Source: Aspergillus flavus (lineage: Eukaryota; Ascomycota; Eurotiomycetes; Eurotiales; Aspergillaceae). From it: a stretch of 64,000 nt of DNA. The stretch covers positions 434,001 to 498,000 of the forward strand of contig NC_092408.1 in NCBI RefSeq assembly GCF_009017415.1, given 5' to 3'. A model generated the notes under the pieces. That model did no database searches and had not been told where the DNA came from. It saw only the letters and a list, made by a program, of their open reading frames with translations. A program made the position numbers and the translations under genes. Below are positions 8,707 to 20,715 of this stretch, in pieces; position 1 is the stretch's first letter; each line of letters opens with the position of its first letter.

Positions 8707-11272
8707 CTAACCTGTTGACGGGGGGCACGGTACGCCGTCTTGTAGGCCAGGCAACTGGAACCTATGCCTTACTAGGTATAAAGTACTGCCTGATTTTGTT
8801 TCATCCATCTTCTCGAATTCCGAGATTGTCTCGGATTTCAGAGCTGTCTCGAGTTCCAGAGCGAATGGCGTCACAGAGAACTGCCGCGAATCAGGGTCGT
8901 AGGTTATCCAACGATTGAACTGAAAGATGTCAGCACCAGCATCCACATTATCATTTGTGAACGAGCACATACCTTCGCCAGCCTCACACCCAACCAGAGA
9001 CACCGGTACATTCTAGAGATACTCAGGGACTCTCGTTCGACATTCCGCCCATCTTCATCGGAAGGACAGTTCTCAAAGAACGACGAAGGATAATAACCTT
9101 GGCTCCAGAGCTGGCCACGAATGAGAAAGTCTTCCGGAAGCCAACTTGTTTCATTAGAAATAGGGAATCCGGTCCCCTCGATCAAGTTGAAGTCAAATTC
9201 GTCCAGCGAGGTCAACCAACCCTGAACCAGTCTCTGAAGAAAGCTCGGTTGAATAATCATATTGAGGAAGATGACAATTCGGTTCCAAGGAACTACGGCT
9301 TCAACACATTTCATACCAGACGCGGTATAGGACAGACACCATAGGAATGCCAGAGATGTATGGAGTGCGGGGAATAGATTCATGTTGTTAACATGTTCAA
9401 GCATAACGGAGAACGTCTCAAAAGCAAGGCAAGACCCATAAGCCAACTGGGAGGGATCCTTCTGAGCCCCAAGGGTGAGGAAACTAGTCACAGCCTGACG
9501 AGCACTTGTGACGGGGTCTTCAGCAGAGAGGCTCTCAAATGGCTTTGGATTCTCGGTAGCCACTTGATGATATTCAGCGCATAGGAGAGAATCGCTGTTA
9601 CTGTATTCTAGCATTGCCGCAAAATTAGAAGATGTGAGGTAAACTCCCTGCATTCTGAAAGTCACGCCCACACGGGGAATATACTTTTCCAGGGAAGACA
9701 AGAACTCATCCGCTGATTTAATAAAATGAACTGCAGTAGCTTGCGTAAATAAAAAGCCATGGGCGGACACAAAGGCAGTCGTAACATGGGGGTAGCCAAT
9801 TACTCTTGGGCCTTGCAAGAGCGGGCTAAAGAAGCGCAGGATACTTACCCTGGTGCGTGGGAATGGACGCACACTAACCAGGGATTTCGTGTAGTAAAAC
9901 AGCTGTTGGACAATATCAGGCCGGGCTAGAACCCCGAGATGGTGTTGGATCCTGCCAACATCAGGGTTCTTATCTACTGCCTTGTTGTACCAATATCTTG
10001 CTATTCCAACCCAGATCTCATGATCCAGCAAGCCACGTTCTTCAATAACAACCCCATATCTTGACAAGTCCCCAAGGCACTCGATCCATGTTTCTTCAAA
10101 TGCCGGGACGGTCTCTAACAGCAGTGTCAACATTGAGTAAGCCAGATAAATGAACGTCAGCATGTGCTCGAGGGAATCGGGAAGTCGACGGTGTAATAAT
10201 TCTAAAAATGTCTGGATTCCGTAGCGCCACATACGAGCTGGAACATTGTACTTTTCGGATGACTTTCTCAACGCTAGGTTAGCAGACGGATGTTGCGAGG
10301 CCATGAAAAAATCGTGATGCTCTTGGAGTAAGGTTCGATGTAAGGCGATCAAGGCTTGCCATTGTTGATGGGACAACTCGCTTTCCTGTACAAATTGTTG
10401 CTTGACGATGTCGATACACTTCTTTTCCACCATGACGAGCCCGGCGTAGATTCCTCGAACCTCATTGGCTAATTGATCTTCTGTTATAGGATGAGTTTCT
10501 GGCTGTAAGATGATCCCAGTTGATTCTATACCTCCAGCTACCGCAGAGTGCCCTCCAACCATCTTCTGTTCATGGCTCAAACTCTCTCTAGATTCGTTTG
10601 ATACAGGCCCGGAAGCCATAGCGCCCTGTGTAAGGTTCGCATTCGGTATTTGTGGGCTTTCATTCAAAATCTGGTTGGAGTCACTTTGGTGGTGCGTTTG
10701 TGAAAATTCCCCACCGAGATCGCCCGGCGATTTGATAGAAGCACTACGAGAGTGAGTATCGGTTCCGTTAAAGCGGGCCTTTGCCATTGAATTTTCTGTT
10801 ATTGGCCTGCGGATTGGACGATCGGGAGAGACGCTGGACGGCCCCCGTCTGCTTTGCCGTGACTGACAACGCCTCTTGTTCGGAGATACCCATTCGCTAT
10901 CTGGATCGCTTAGACCATCCGCGATATAACCAGTCGGAACATCACCAGTAGACTCAAGTCTCTTCAAAAGGGATGAACTGGTGGAGTGGCGCGCCTGGTT
11001 GGTGGAAGATGACCCTGCTGGGAACCCAGCATCCGATACTATTGGTACAACCGGCTTCCTGCGCTAAAGGTCAACAACTTGCTGCAATGGTCGGTGAGCC
11101 GCTGGTGGCATCCTCGACACATCCTTTAACGGTCGCCACCTAACGATGTGTGAATTACTCACTTGGAGAAGTCTGCCTCGATACCAACTTCGGGAGAACC
11201 AAAATGCTGGTCTCTTACGGAATCTCGGATTCGTAAAGGAAAAGTTTCCCGATCATCATTATCGTCGCTCAT
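8707..11272 (-). CDS. Est1-type DNA/RNA-binding domain protein (802 aa)
   Basis: Exons 11272-11163, 11058-8973 and 8919-8707 total 2409 nt. The first intron joins a short acidic N-terminus (MSDDNDDRETFP) to the main exon; the second has gtatgt...tttcag. Residues 1-230 are disordered and Ser/Arg-rich, with a basic NKRRC patch. The central part is alpha-helical and matches the 14-3-3-like/TPR Est1-Smg7 fold: a helix pair around EHHDFFMASQHPSANLALRK, then RMWRYGIQTFLELL and LLDHEIWVGIARYWYNKA with HHLGVLARPD. Family members act in telomerase recruitment or nonsense-mediated decay, or are of unknown role in filamentous fungi. No PIN nuclease domain is present. The ATG at 11272 was chosen because the main frame has no ATG before the splice site. 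Assignment is by domain resemblance only. Confidence 0.72.
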
Positions 11273-14200
11273 TGTAGTTTGTAGAAGCATAGACGATATG
11301 TCATCTGGCTCTGTTAGCGGCTAAACTTCGAAATTCCAGAAAATATCAGGCTCAAGAGAAACAGGATGTTAAAAAGAAAAAAAGAAAAGGTCTTTTTCAT
11401 TTACCAATGGAGAATTAGAGTATACTAGATGTGTAAAATGAACCAAGCTTGCTTGACACGAGGAAAGACAGACAAGGTTAGAAAGAGTTGATCCTTTGTC
11501 ACAGAGCCTCCTGAATTGTGCAAAATCTATGATGATATATTGGAGGCTCTGGAGCACGTTGCAGAAGAGATATATAACGAAAAAGTGGGTCTAATTATGG
11601 TACAAAGAGAATATCCAAAAGCTTACCTGGGACAAAGAGGTTACTTATGAAGGAAAGAGGGAGGTAATATTATGGGTTAGGCAACTAGCCTCATCTTCCA
11701 TCCATCTGCCTAGTAGATAAAACGAGCAAATTAGCTCGGGACGCGGTGCATTGACACACGGAGAGAACCCACAACTATGGGAATATCACGACGTGACTCA
11801 AATAGCGAAAAATAAGAACAGTTAAGATATGGAGCAAAAAGTGACAAACATGGTGTTGAAGAGAGAGGTTGAAGGCGGAGAGGGGCAGCAGGAAATCGTC
11901 CCAAAGCTGGCTGGGGTTATACTTACTTAATAATGCCTGATATTCCAAGTCAAAGCAAGCCACTTCCGGGATAGTCAGCCCGCCTTTCAGTTGCCTTTCC
12001 AGACTATTGTGTTTGCTGCTTACCGGTTGATCCCTGAGTGATTTCTGCCGCCGGGGAAAACAAAAATCTTTTATTTAATCTTTTTTTTTTTTCAAGGATC
12101 CTACCAATGTACGATAACTAATCTGGGTACTGCATTGAAGATCAATTCTAATCTACGAGATATATCGGACGTGAAGAGAATCGAACAGAACCGCTCCAAC
12201 CAGTGGCAGCGCCACATTATTATGTGGCGCACCCATGATGCCGCTCTATGACGCGCTTCTCGATCCATAGCAATTCTGCAATCCTCGTGGATCTGACGAT
12301 GACCATATGTTCACCGACAATTTAAATACTTGCCAATACCCAACGATGATTCTTTGGAGACTTTTGTCGCAATTATCTCATTGTTTAATAATCCACCAAC
12401 CATTTGAATGCGATCTGATCCCGTGCTATTAATAGTGAATTGTCAAGAAGGCTGTGCTCTGGAAAGTTACCGATAAAGTGATTCGGGTATTGATTGTAGT
12501 CCAGATTCGAAAGAGTTGCCTGACGGCCTAAATCGCCTGCCGATTGTCACGGGTCCCCTGATTGGCTAGCTCGAGCAACTCGCACCACCTGTCCGCATCG
12601 ACTTGCATTCCTGGCTCCAGCAAACATCAACGCGCGTGAGCCTCGAGCCTCTTGTGGGTACTAATACGCAGTAGTCAGTAGTTCTTGTTATGAGTCAATT
12701 CCGCAAACTGTCTTTCATTCTCGCCTAGGTATAAATGTTGCAAGTTACACCTAACCCGCCACGTTGTCTTGAACAGAGCAACCTGTCTCTCTTTCCTCAC
12801 AAGGAGTATCGCCGATATTGCGTCAGCTTACTCTGATGTCTCGGCGTATGGCTCGTGGTGCTCGGATGCCAGCAAATACGACCGTTATGTCAAGTGAATA
12901 ATGGGTCATTGCGTGCCAAACCAACCGAGCCTCGCCAATCCCCGGCCTACCCGCCTCAAGGACGAATAGAAACTCTCTCTCTGGGCATACAGTTTATCGC
13001 CAGGATTGCAGAAGTTTATCGGGTATCGGTCTCAAATGATGCTGTAAAGAATAAGGATCTGGACAGTTGCCTTCCCTTGCGTGGACACCGCTTCTTCTGC
13101 CCTCTCTTGTGTCCCCCTAGCCTGAGTCGAACTCGCCACCCATGTTTCAAGCAGAGCGTGCTATCGATGACTTCTGAGCTGGTGTCAAAGCCAGCAGGAA
13201 ACGTGCACATCACCTTTAATGATAGCAATGTGTTGCATACTACGTCAGTAGAACACCCGCGCTATTAGCTTTGGTCGGCGAACGACTTGCCTTCACTGAA
13301 GCGGCAAAGTCGAGGTCTGTAGTGAAAGGTTCAAAGGACGCCAGCTCTGATCAATGAGCAAGTACTCCATCTACCCGTTAGCCCTGACGAGGCTCGGAGC
13401 CTTGTTAAAAGAAGAAGCGTATTTCATGTCTGCTTGCCATGTCCCAGGTGGCTCTTCATTTACAGATGGGCGCACTGCCTCTTGCCATTGGGGGCGTCGT
13501 GTTGATTAGGAAAAGTGCAGTATATCGAAAATTGTTAAATGTCCTTTGTTTTTATGGGACTCTTGCGATCCTTCCTTTTTTTTTTCTCTTCACTTTCTCT
13601 ACTGCCTAGCAGCACAATGTCGACGTCTATGAGCTATAATTCAACGAAAGATCAGACACATACTCCTTGACCTACCGCCAAACGGTGAAATGAGTATGAA
13701 AACAAGGGAATCTTATGATCGATATCCATCCTACGGCTACGCCCGAGCCTAGTTAAGACTTGTGCCCTGTTTTCTTCGTGTATGGTCAAATGGGAATTAT
13801 TGTTAACCCACAGTTGCTTCTGCCGAAACTTGTAAACACACTCCAGGCGCAGCTTTTGCCCATTATAATGGTGTACAATCTCGAACCGCATATACTTCCT
13901 TTCTTCACTGCGCGTCAAATAGCTTGGTATGGAATGTTTGACAAAACTTATCTCTGTAGTATCTGCGGTTTATCCACAAACATCGCAATAGTACTACTCA
14001 ACAGGCCCCTTCTCAGACCGAAACAAAAGGGATTCAATGGGTAGGGGGGAACGGTTAATTAGCCTAAAACTAGGCAGACCTCATCTTCCGGACGACTTAA
14101 CCAACAACTAAACTAGTACGTAGTTATTGCAGTGGAAAGGCTTACGTTGTTGATATGGCAAGTATCGTGGGACGCTAAAACTGTGGGGTGCCTTACGAAC

Positions 14201-14532
14201 ATCCGCCGCCAAACCGCCCCAAACCCTCCAATGAATACCCGCGCAGCAGAATCCGCTAACACCAAAAGGCCAAGCTGGCGACAGGAACGTGTCGGAGATA
14301 TGTCCGCTTGCTTCCCCCTCACATCGTCTTCCCATCCCATCTCGACTTCCCGTCCATGATGCTCTTCCGCGATCATTCTGTCCGATTTTCATGATAATTC
14401 TTTCTCCAAGACAGGCTCCGTGTCGCATGGCTGGCCAAGTCCGGATTGTCCCTGTTCAGTTGAGCGCTTGAGCTCATACTATACTCGCACCATATAACGT
14501 ATCTTCGGTTTCTACAATTGATCGACTCTACC
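11273..14532. other. Long gene-free region (3.2 kb)
   Basis: Several open frames (up to 137 codons at 12855-13268 and 106 at 14108-14428) have no motif, no good start context and overlap open frames on the opposite strand. A T-run sits at 12081-12092 and a strong hairpin at 12209-12230. The region may hold long 5' UTRs, a noncoding RNA or decayed DNA. Confidence 0.5.
12209..12230. repeat. Perfect 9-bp hairpin with TATT loop
   Basis: GCGCCACAT at 12209-12217 and its exact reverse complement at 12222-12230, separated by TATT. No T-tract follows directly on either strand. Confidence 0.75.
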
Positions 14533-15992
14533 ATGTCACAAGAATCGTGGACTGAGGTTTGCGCTCAATGCGCCGAGCTTCTCTCCAGTGTTCCTCCATC
14601 CATTCTTCTTACCGCGCTTATCGCAACTCTCCTCGGGGCATTCGTACTCGTAAGTGCCACCTGTCTTATATCCCTACCTTGCTGGCAATGTTCGTTCTAT
14701 ACGATGCAATCTGTCCCTAGAGCTATTTATGAAGACTAGCTAATTGACCCGTTTTCTCTCACATGTGTGCAGGCCTACATAGCTCTCTTTTTCGTCGCCC
14801 CTGTACCCCGAGAACCCTTTCCAGAAGAAAAGAAATACCGAACACTTTCGAAGGATGGATCAATCACGGAACCCCAGCAATTACCTTGCTGGCAAGATTC
14901 CCTCTCTAATCGCCCCAATCGGACACCCGATCAATCAACTATTGAAAAGGCCGACCTTTTTATGTCCGTGGTGATACCCGCTTACAACGAAGAGAAACGG
15001 CTTGGGGGCATGCTGGAAGAAGCTGTCAACTACTTAGAGCGGTCATATGGAACGCTGCACAATACTACTGGTGAAAATGGTATTGCCAAGGAGGGAAAGG
15101 CAGCTCGACAGCGGAAACCGGCCAATGGACATATGAACGGCCATGCAGCGACTGGTCCTGGAAACGAGAAGGGCTGGGAGATAATCATTGTATCTGACGG
15201 GTCCAGGGACAAAACTGAAGAGATGGCGCTTAACTTTGCCCGAGACCATCAACTTTCACTGCACCCTAAAGGGTATGCTGGTCCTTGGACCCCAGGCACT
15301 CAAGAGGGAGTTCACATACCCCCTGGGACAATTCGAGTTGTGACTCTGTCTGAGAACCGAGGAAAGGGAGGCGCCGTCACCCACGGCATGAGACACGTCC
15401 GGGGCCAGTATGTGGTCTTTGCAGACGCCGACGGTGCTAGTGATTTCCAGGACCTTGGGAAACTTGTCACTGCTTGTCAAGACATCGAGGACGCTGAGGG
15501 CCGTGGAGTAGCGGTGGGCTCCCGAGCGCATATGGTTGGAAGTGAAGCTGTTGTAAAGGTGAGATATAATTCCTCTGGAACTACTCGGTCAATTCCGCGG
15601 ACCAAACCATGTCGCGACATCCGGACTAATATTGACTTGTTATACAGCGGTCGAAGTTACGCAATTTCCTAATGCACTCTTTTCATTTGATCTTATGGCT
15701 TTTGACGCCTGCCAAGACTGCTACCATCAAAGATACCCAATGCGGCTTTAAATTGTTCTCCCGAACATCGCTGCCTTATATCATCCCGTATATGCACTCG
15801 GAGGGATGGATTTTCGACGTGGAGATGCTCATGCTTGCCGAATTCTCGGGAATCCCGGTGGCGGAAGTTCCGGTTGGTTGGCGAGAAGTGACTGGAAGCA
15901 AGTTGAATGTGCTTCGCGACAGCATTGGAATGGCTTGGGGACTGGCGGTCCTCCGAGCAGCATGGTCCCTAGGCGTGTATAGACGCGTATGA
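14533..15992 (+). CDS. ALG5: Dolichyl-phosphate beta-glucosyltransferase
   Basis: ER membrane enzyme that makes dolichyl-phosphate glucose for completion of the N-glycan precursor. Exons 14533-14649, 14773-15558 and 15648-15992 encode 415 residues. A single N-terminal membrane anchor (about residues 22-48) is split by intron 1. The GT2 catalytic domain follows: VVIPAYNEEKRLGG, IIVSDGSRDKT, SENRGKGGAVTHGM and the DXD-like FADADGASDF. The C-terminal DTQCGFKLFSR and EGWIFDVEMLMLAE segments are hallmarks of Alg5/DPM-type enzymes. An insert between VVIPAYNEE and the DGS motif (KEGKAARQRKPANGHMNGH) looks disordered. The start at 14533 gives the anchor directly. Confidence 0.93.
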
Positions 15993-17013
15993 GCTTCCCC
16001 ATTTAGAAGGAGTAAGGAAAAGATAAATGATTTGTATTTACTACGGTTACTACTTATTTCGGCATATTCAAATTTCTATCAAGTCATACCCCCGTGAATG
16101 TTGGACATCTACATCCATATACCGGTTTACCAAGTGGCAAACCTGCCTTATAGCAATAAAATTAGTTAAAAAGACAAGAAACAAGTTGAAACGAGAGCAA
16201 TATCAACTATGACGTCTACACAATCAGAGACAAGAAACTACTAAGACCAACGAGCTTCCTTAGTGCGTTTCAACAAAATCCATCCATACCATACAACAAG
16301 AGAAGAACTATATAGTACATACACTCCCTAGCTCCTGTCGAATAAGTTTACCAAAAACCCCAGTGGCAACTTAATTTTTCCCAAAAGAAAAGATTTTCAC
16401 CGTTTTTTTCCCTTTACCAAATAAACTTTGATCATCCCCTGAAGCCGGTTGGTTCGGACCGAATTTCGTCGTGGAAAACATCCTTTTCTCGGAATCGGGA
16501 ACGATGCAAAGTGAATGGGTTAGCTGACCGATTCAGTGGTGTGATGCTATAGCCTTCCTCGGCTTCTTTGAATTTTTTTTCTTTTCGTTTGAAATTTTTT
16601 TTTCTATTTTTTTCTAATTATTACTTGCCTTGTCTTGGTCTTAAAGACGTGTGTTATGAACAGCACATTGTTTTACTTGGCATGAGCTGATCCTGACGCC
16701 AAGTTTTTGCACTCGCCTGACTCCTTTTCTGTTGCTAATCTTGATTTTTCTTTTTTTCCTCTGCTATCTGTATTACTATACGTGAGGCCATCGGGAAGCT
16801 ATGGCTTAGGGTGATGCGGATCAGTCGATGATGACATCTCCCCGTATGGCGTTTGGAGCTTATATACCGTCTTACTTCACATTTTCTCCGAGAAGGCAAT
16901 AACCTCTATCTACGGAGTATACCCGAACGGCTTCATTATAATATCTTATCTATCTATCATATACGAACTCGCAAACAGCAATCGAGCCAGGCGCTCGCAC
17001 AGAGAGAGGGAAA
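15993..17013. other. Gene-free region with T-rich tracts
   Basis: Contains the 3' UTR of ALG5 and pyrimidine-rich tracts around 16565-16620. TACGGAGTA occurs at 16911-16919, 95 bp upstream of the next ATG. No coding frame is supported. Confidence 0.55.
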
Positions 17014-17712
17014 ATGGCAAAAATATCACAATCTCCCCTCCTCCGCTTACCTTTGGAAATCCGTCTCATGATCTATGAATACGCCCTCGACGTGCCAAAT
17101 GAGTACATGGACAGACCGCTGATCGTGGTCAATGACCGTGGGAACTCTTTCACAGCGCGAGGCCGCTACCGCGCTCTATCAATGTGTCCCAGCTGGGTAG
17201 GCGAGAACGGCAAAGTCCGCAGCCTACTCTCCGTGAATCGGCAGATCCACGACGAAGTCGAAGACTTCCTCTACTCGCATAATACGCTCTTCTTCCTGAA
17301 TGCGTTTAGTCTGGATCGGCTAGGTGCGTTCTTGGATACGCTTAGTGAAACGGCGCGCAGGCGCATTCGCAGTGTTGGCTTTGAGATCTTCTTCTTTGTG
17401 CATTCGCAGACGGGAGTGCCGAAACGCACGTTGAAGGAGTATGAGCGCGCCGGGAAGATTCTGAGTGAGAAGCTACCGAATTGGAGCAGTGTTGTGTTCT
17501 ACCTTGATCCGAGGTTTTATTTTCCGTCAGCTGCGGTTGGGGGCAGAGAGTTGTCGGCTAGGGGGGTTTGGTATCTGGCGACGAAGTTTGGGGCGATGAG
17601 GAAGGAGATGCAGTTTTTCGCGCTGCCGTCTATTCATCGGCATGTTATGGATGAGGCGAAGAGGAAGATTCAGATGGGGAGGAGGGGATCGCAGGAGCGC
17701 GCGTTTCTTTAG
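17014..17712 (+). CDS. F-box-like / DUF7730-type protein (232 aa, intronless)
   Basis: Single uninterrupted frame. The N-terminus LLRLPLEIRLMIYEYAL is the F-box-like helix that opens a large, fast-evolving Pezizomycotina family; LLSVNRQIHDEVEDFLYSHNTLFFL is its second conserved block. F-box proteins usually link substrates to SCF ubiquitin ligases, but this family is mostly uncharacterised. The C-terminus is basic (KRKIQMGRRGSQ). No targeting signal or membrane segment is seen. GC-rich third positions in the distal half fit genuine coding. Confidence 0.75.
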   Translation: MAKISQSPLLRLPLEIRLMIYEYALDVPNEYMDRPLIVVNDRGNSFTARGRYRALSMCPSWVGENGKVRSLLSVNRQIHDEVEDFLYSHNTLFFLNAFSLDRLGAFLDTLSETARRRIRSVGFEIFFFVHSQTGVPKRTLKEYERAGKILSEKLPNWSSVVFYLDPRFYFPSAAVGGRELSARGVWYLATKFGAMRKEMQFFALPSIHRHVMDEAKRKIQMGRRGSQERAFL

Positions 17713-18419
17713 CCTGTGATCCTTCTCTTATTTTCCCCCTTATTTCTTGATTCTCCCCCTTTCGATGGGGTTCATTATCAGGTTTTCGGCACATTATACC
17801 TAGTCGCACTCTCCGCTTCAGGGGGCTTTCTGGGGTTTTCACTTGGGGATTTCAAGGGTGGGGAAAGTATTGTCCCCTTGGATTGGCGGTCGATGCACCA
17901 TGACGTTATTCGAAAATGATGCGGACATAAATACGTCTCTGTTCATCATTCTCCACCCACCATATTAATTATGTCTCGGAGTCCCTTCATCGGTCAGGAT
18001 CATTAGCGGGAGTTTTCAGGTCAGGTGAGATTGGCAAGGGAATCATGGTTTCGGGCGCAAGGATTGTGTTAAAAAAGGGTTACATAGCATGTCTTATAGA
18101 TTTCGGTATAATAATAGACCTCCATTGCTCAGATGATCATAGTGTGTGGTTGCTAAGTCAGCTGTGGAGGTGGATATGCTGTAGATAATGCCTGTGATTA
18201 GTATGCTAGGCACCATCTATTCTAAGTGCCTTATATCCAATAGCCTCTAGCTTGGTTAATACAATTAGCTAAGTTAATCGATTGTTTACCCACCGTCTAC
18301 CATGGCTTACTGCTGACAATAGCTCCACAGGGTCAGTTAGTCAAGCTAACTGCAAACGGTTAAAGACCTTATGCTTAGTGAGGTAATTGTATAGCATTCG
18401 TTGCTCGTAAGCAAGTTTC
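17713..18419. other. Convergent intergenic region
   Basis: AT-rich sequence between the stop codons of the F-box-like gene (plus) and GPI18 (minus). Nothing beyond 3' flanking DNA is recognised. Confidence 0.6.
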
Positions 18420-19939
18420 TCAGGCTGGGGGTAAGAAAGAAGCAAAAAGGACCCCTTGGACAAGGGAATAGACTATCATATAGAAGATAGTCATGCGTGC
18501 GTACCGGTACTGCTTCAGGATATGGGTCTCCTTTTCCCCCCGGCATACGTCCACTTTCTCTGATGACGCTAGCGAGTGCCCCTCAACTAGAGCATGTGCT
18601 AGCCAGAGATACCACATTGGATAGCCTGAGGACATGCGTGTGATGATTTGAACGTGGTGTTTCAGGAAAGTCAGGATGGCTAGGATTATCTGGGGGGCCG
18701 CTAGACTACGCAATAGACGACCTGTTAATGGCGCCTCCGAATGAACTTGCGTTTTGGACGTATTGGAGAAACTTTTGCCATTACCCCTTTCCTGTCCACC
18801 CGACCCCACCCCGAGTGTCCAAATAGCAGAGTATGTCATGATTGCTAGCATTGGGCCAGCTAAAGCGAACAGGGGCATATTGGACAGAGTCCAATACCGA
18901 AGAAACCCATTATTCCTAGTAGGGTTAGAATAGACATGGTAACTACCGAAAAGCACACATACCAGTAATGATCTTGAACGAAGCTATAGATACTAGGAAT
19001 AGTCCTAAGACACCAAATCCGTGGGTCCTTGTTATTCATACAGAACTGCTTGTAAGCAATATATTGCGGTATCACGAAGCCAAGGCCCGTGCAGATCCCA
19101 GCCATGCCAACAGCGATTAGCCGACGTGTTTTAGCGAAGGTGACCCCCTCAGTCATTGAGTACAGGAGCCTTACGGCTTCCTCAAGAAGTATCATGCCAT
19201 TTAAAAGACCATTGCTGCGAGCGGCCGTTGCTAATCCATACAAGATACCAGATAGCGGGATCAAGGCATCACGGAGACTCGTGGAAGCCCCTGCATGATT
19301 AAAGCTCAATACAAACAAGAGAGAGCCCATGAAGCTCAAGAGAGCGTGGGTACTCTCGCCATAAGGAGCCGATAGGAATAGTCCAGCAGGCGATAAGATG
19401 TGTAAACATGCGGCGATAAATGCAAGGTTGCGGCCCTTCCTTCCGGGAAACACAGCACGTGCTAGACTGTACAACACAAAAACCGACATGCCATGAGCTG
19501 CATGAGCTACGGCGATGCCAATGATACTCTCTATTAACGCATGGTTTATGCCGGCTGTGCGTCGGAGAACTGACTTATAGTTAGTCGGTATATCCAAAGC
19601 TCTCCGGGGCCAAGTATCTTCACCGTCAGCAAAGGCTCTGATGAGACTTGCGAACCCAAGATTGAATGCCCATTCTTGCTCAAACAGGCAGCCTCGACGA
19701 GCGATCTCTGTAAAATAGATAGCGTCCCATCGGGTTAAATTAGTGGCAAGCAAGCCCAATACTGGCGTCAACAATCCATGGCGGTCTGTATTAGCTGCAT
19801 TACGGCCCAGCTCCCGTAAGGCGGTCGAGGTATCGTACGCAGGGCCAGGACTGAAGACGACCAGGAGAAGTAGAAGAGCTTTCCAAGAGCCAACAATCAG
19901 TAAAAGAGATCGATAGGATCGATCGGGTAAGATTGACAT
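18420..19939 (-). CDS. GPI18: GPI mannosyltransferase 2 (PIG-V family)
   Basis: Multi-span ER enzyme adding the second mannose to the GPI anchor precursor. Exons 19939-18963 and 18915-18420 encode 490 residues; the 47-nt intron splits a Trp codon and joins QDHYW to NNGFLRYWT, a conserved family segment. LTRWDAIYFTEIARRGCLFEQEWAF is the lumenal catalytic loop signature, with the RWD motif. LSPAGLFLSAPYGES and ATAARSNGLLNG are further PIG-V blocks. About eight to nine hydrophobic helices are visible. The frame is open upstream to 19984 but lacks an ATG before 19939. Confidence 0.92.
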
Positions 19940-20360
19940 TATAGTTGATAAATTATTTGAGTCTTTCAAGAGAGATCCCAGCAATGCGACCGAGCTGATT
20001 GGCTCTACAACAAATGGAAAGTGAAAGGGCCAAGGGGTAACAAACCATGGAGTGGACCCGTGACTGGCCCGAGGTACTACTAGTGGTACTCACTTGGGAC
20101 TAGATCAGGGCCGCTTTATTATTGATCCTGGAGTGTGGTAGAAGTGCGTGTGCTGAGCGCTGCAGGACTATATTTGAGAGGCAGGTTCTATCAGAGCTTT
20201 CTAGGCTCAATTAAAGTGAGCCTGCTCTAGAGCAATGGCTTTTAGCTATATAACATAAGCCAGCCGACCCACCATCGCCTCTATTACAGGACAATTTATT
20301 TCAACTAGTTACATATCCAACTGGACCGTTAGTCTCGACTATCAGATACTAGGTAATAGG
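19940..20360. other. Intergenic region upstream of GPI18
   Basis: Presumed promoter of GPI18 on the minus strand. No gene seen. Confidence 0.5.
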
Positions 20361-20715
20361 ATGTCCCATCCCGGAGATACGAGAGTTACAGACATGGTAT
20401 CGGTTTGTGAGGGTTGTGGGAGGCTACCATTACACTGGGCAACTGTAGGCGATGACATGCTGGAACTTGAGAAATATTTCGGAGAGAAACGAAATTCTCC
20501 CTCGCAATATTGATGTCCTCAAGATATTGTTGATTGCCAATCCGAAGACTACCAATGTGCAGGATAACGAAGGGTTCACAGCCCCACAATGTGGTCATTA
20601 GCTACATAGCCAGCAACAGCAAAGGTTGAAGGGTATCGTTCAATTCCTATGCGAAAATAGTGGCCATATAGCAGAGAGCGGAAGAGAAGAAGATTGCTTG
20701 GGTAAAGTGTAGATA
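20361..20715 (+). pseudogene. Ankyrin-repeat gene relic
   Basis: A short frame from the ATG at 20361 contains GRLPLHWATVGDDMLELEKY, an ankyrin repeat start, and stops at 20511. One nucleotide out of phase, 20506 onward reads NIDVLKILLIANPKTTNVQD then NEGFTA, another ankyrin unit, broken by TAG at 20599. It continues LKGIVQFLCENSG, resembling the second helix of a further unit, until a stop near 20715. Three consecutive repeat-like units in the same strand and order, split by a frameshift and a stop, indicate a decayed ankyrin protein gene. No start of a complete gene is seen. Confidence 0.6.

Noticed and set aside
13110..13140. tRNA-like GAGTTCGACTC string on the minus strand
   Set aside because: The flanking bases do not form a T stem or acceptor stem.
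12855..13268. 137-codon plus-strand frame in the 3.2-kb gap
   Set aside because: No motif, no homologous-looking block, low-complexity start and an opposite-strand frame of comparable openness.
13652..13918. 88-codon minus-strand frame
   Set aside because: Composition is somewhat protein-like but it is isolated, with an equally long plus-strand frame over it and no recognisable motif.
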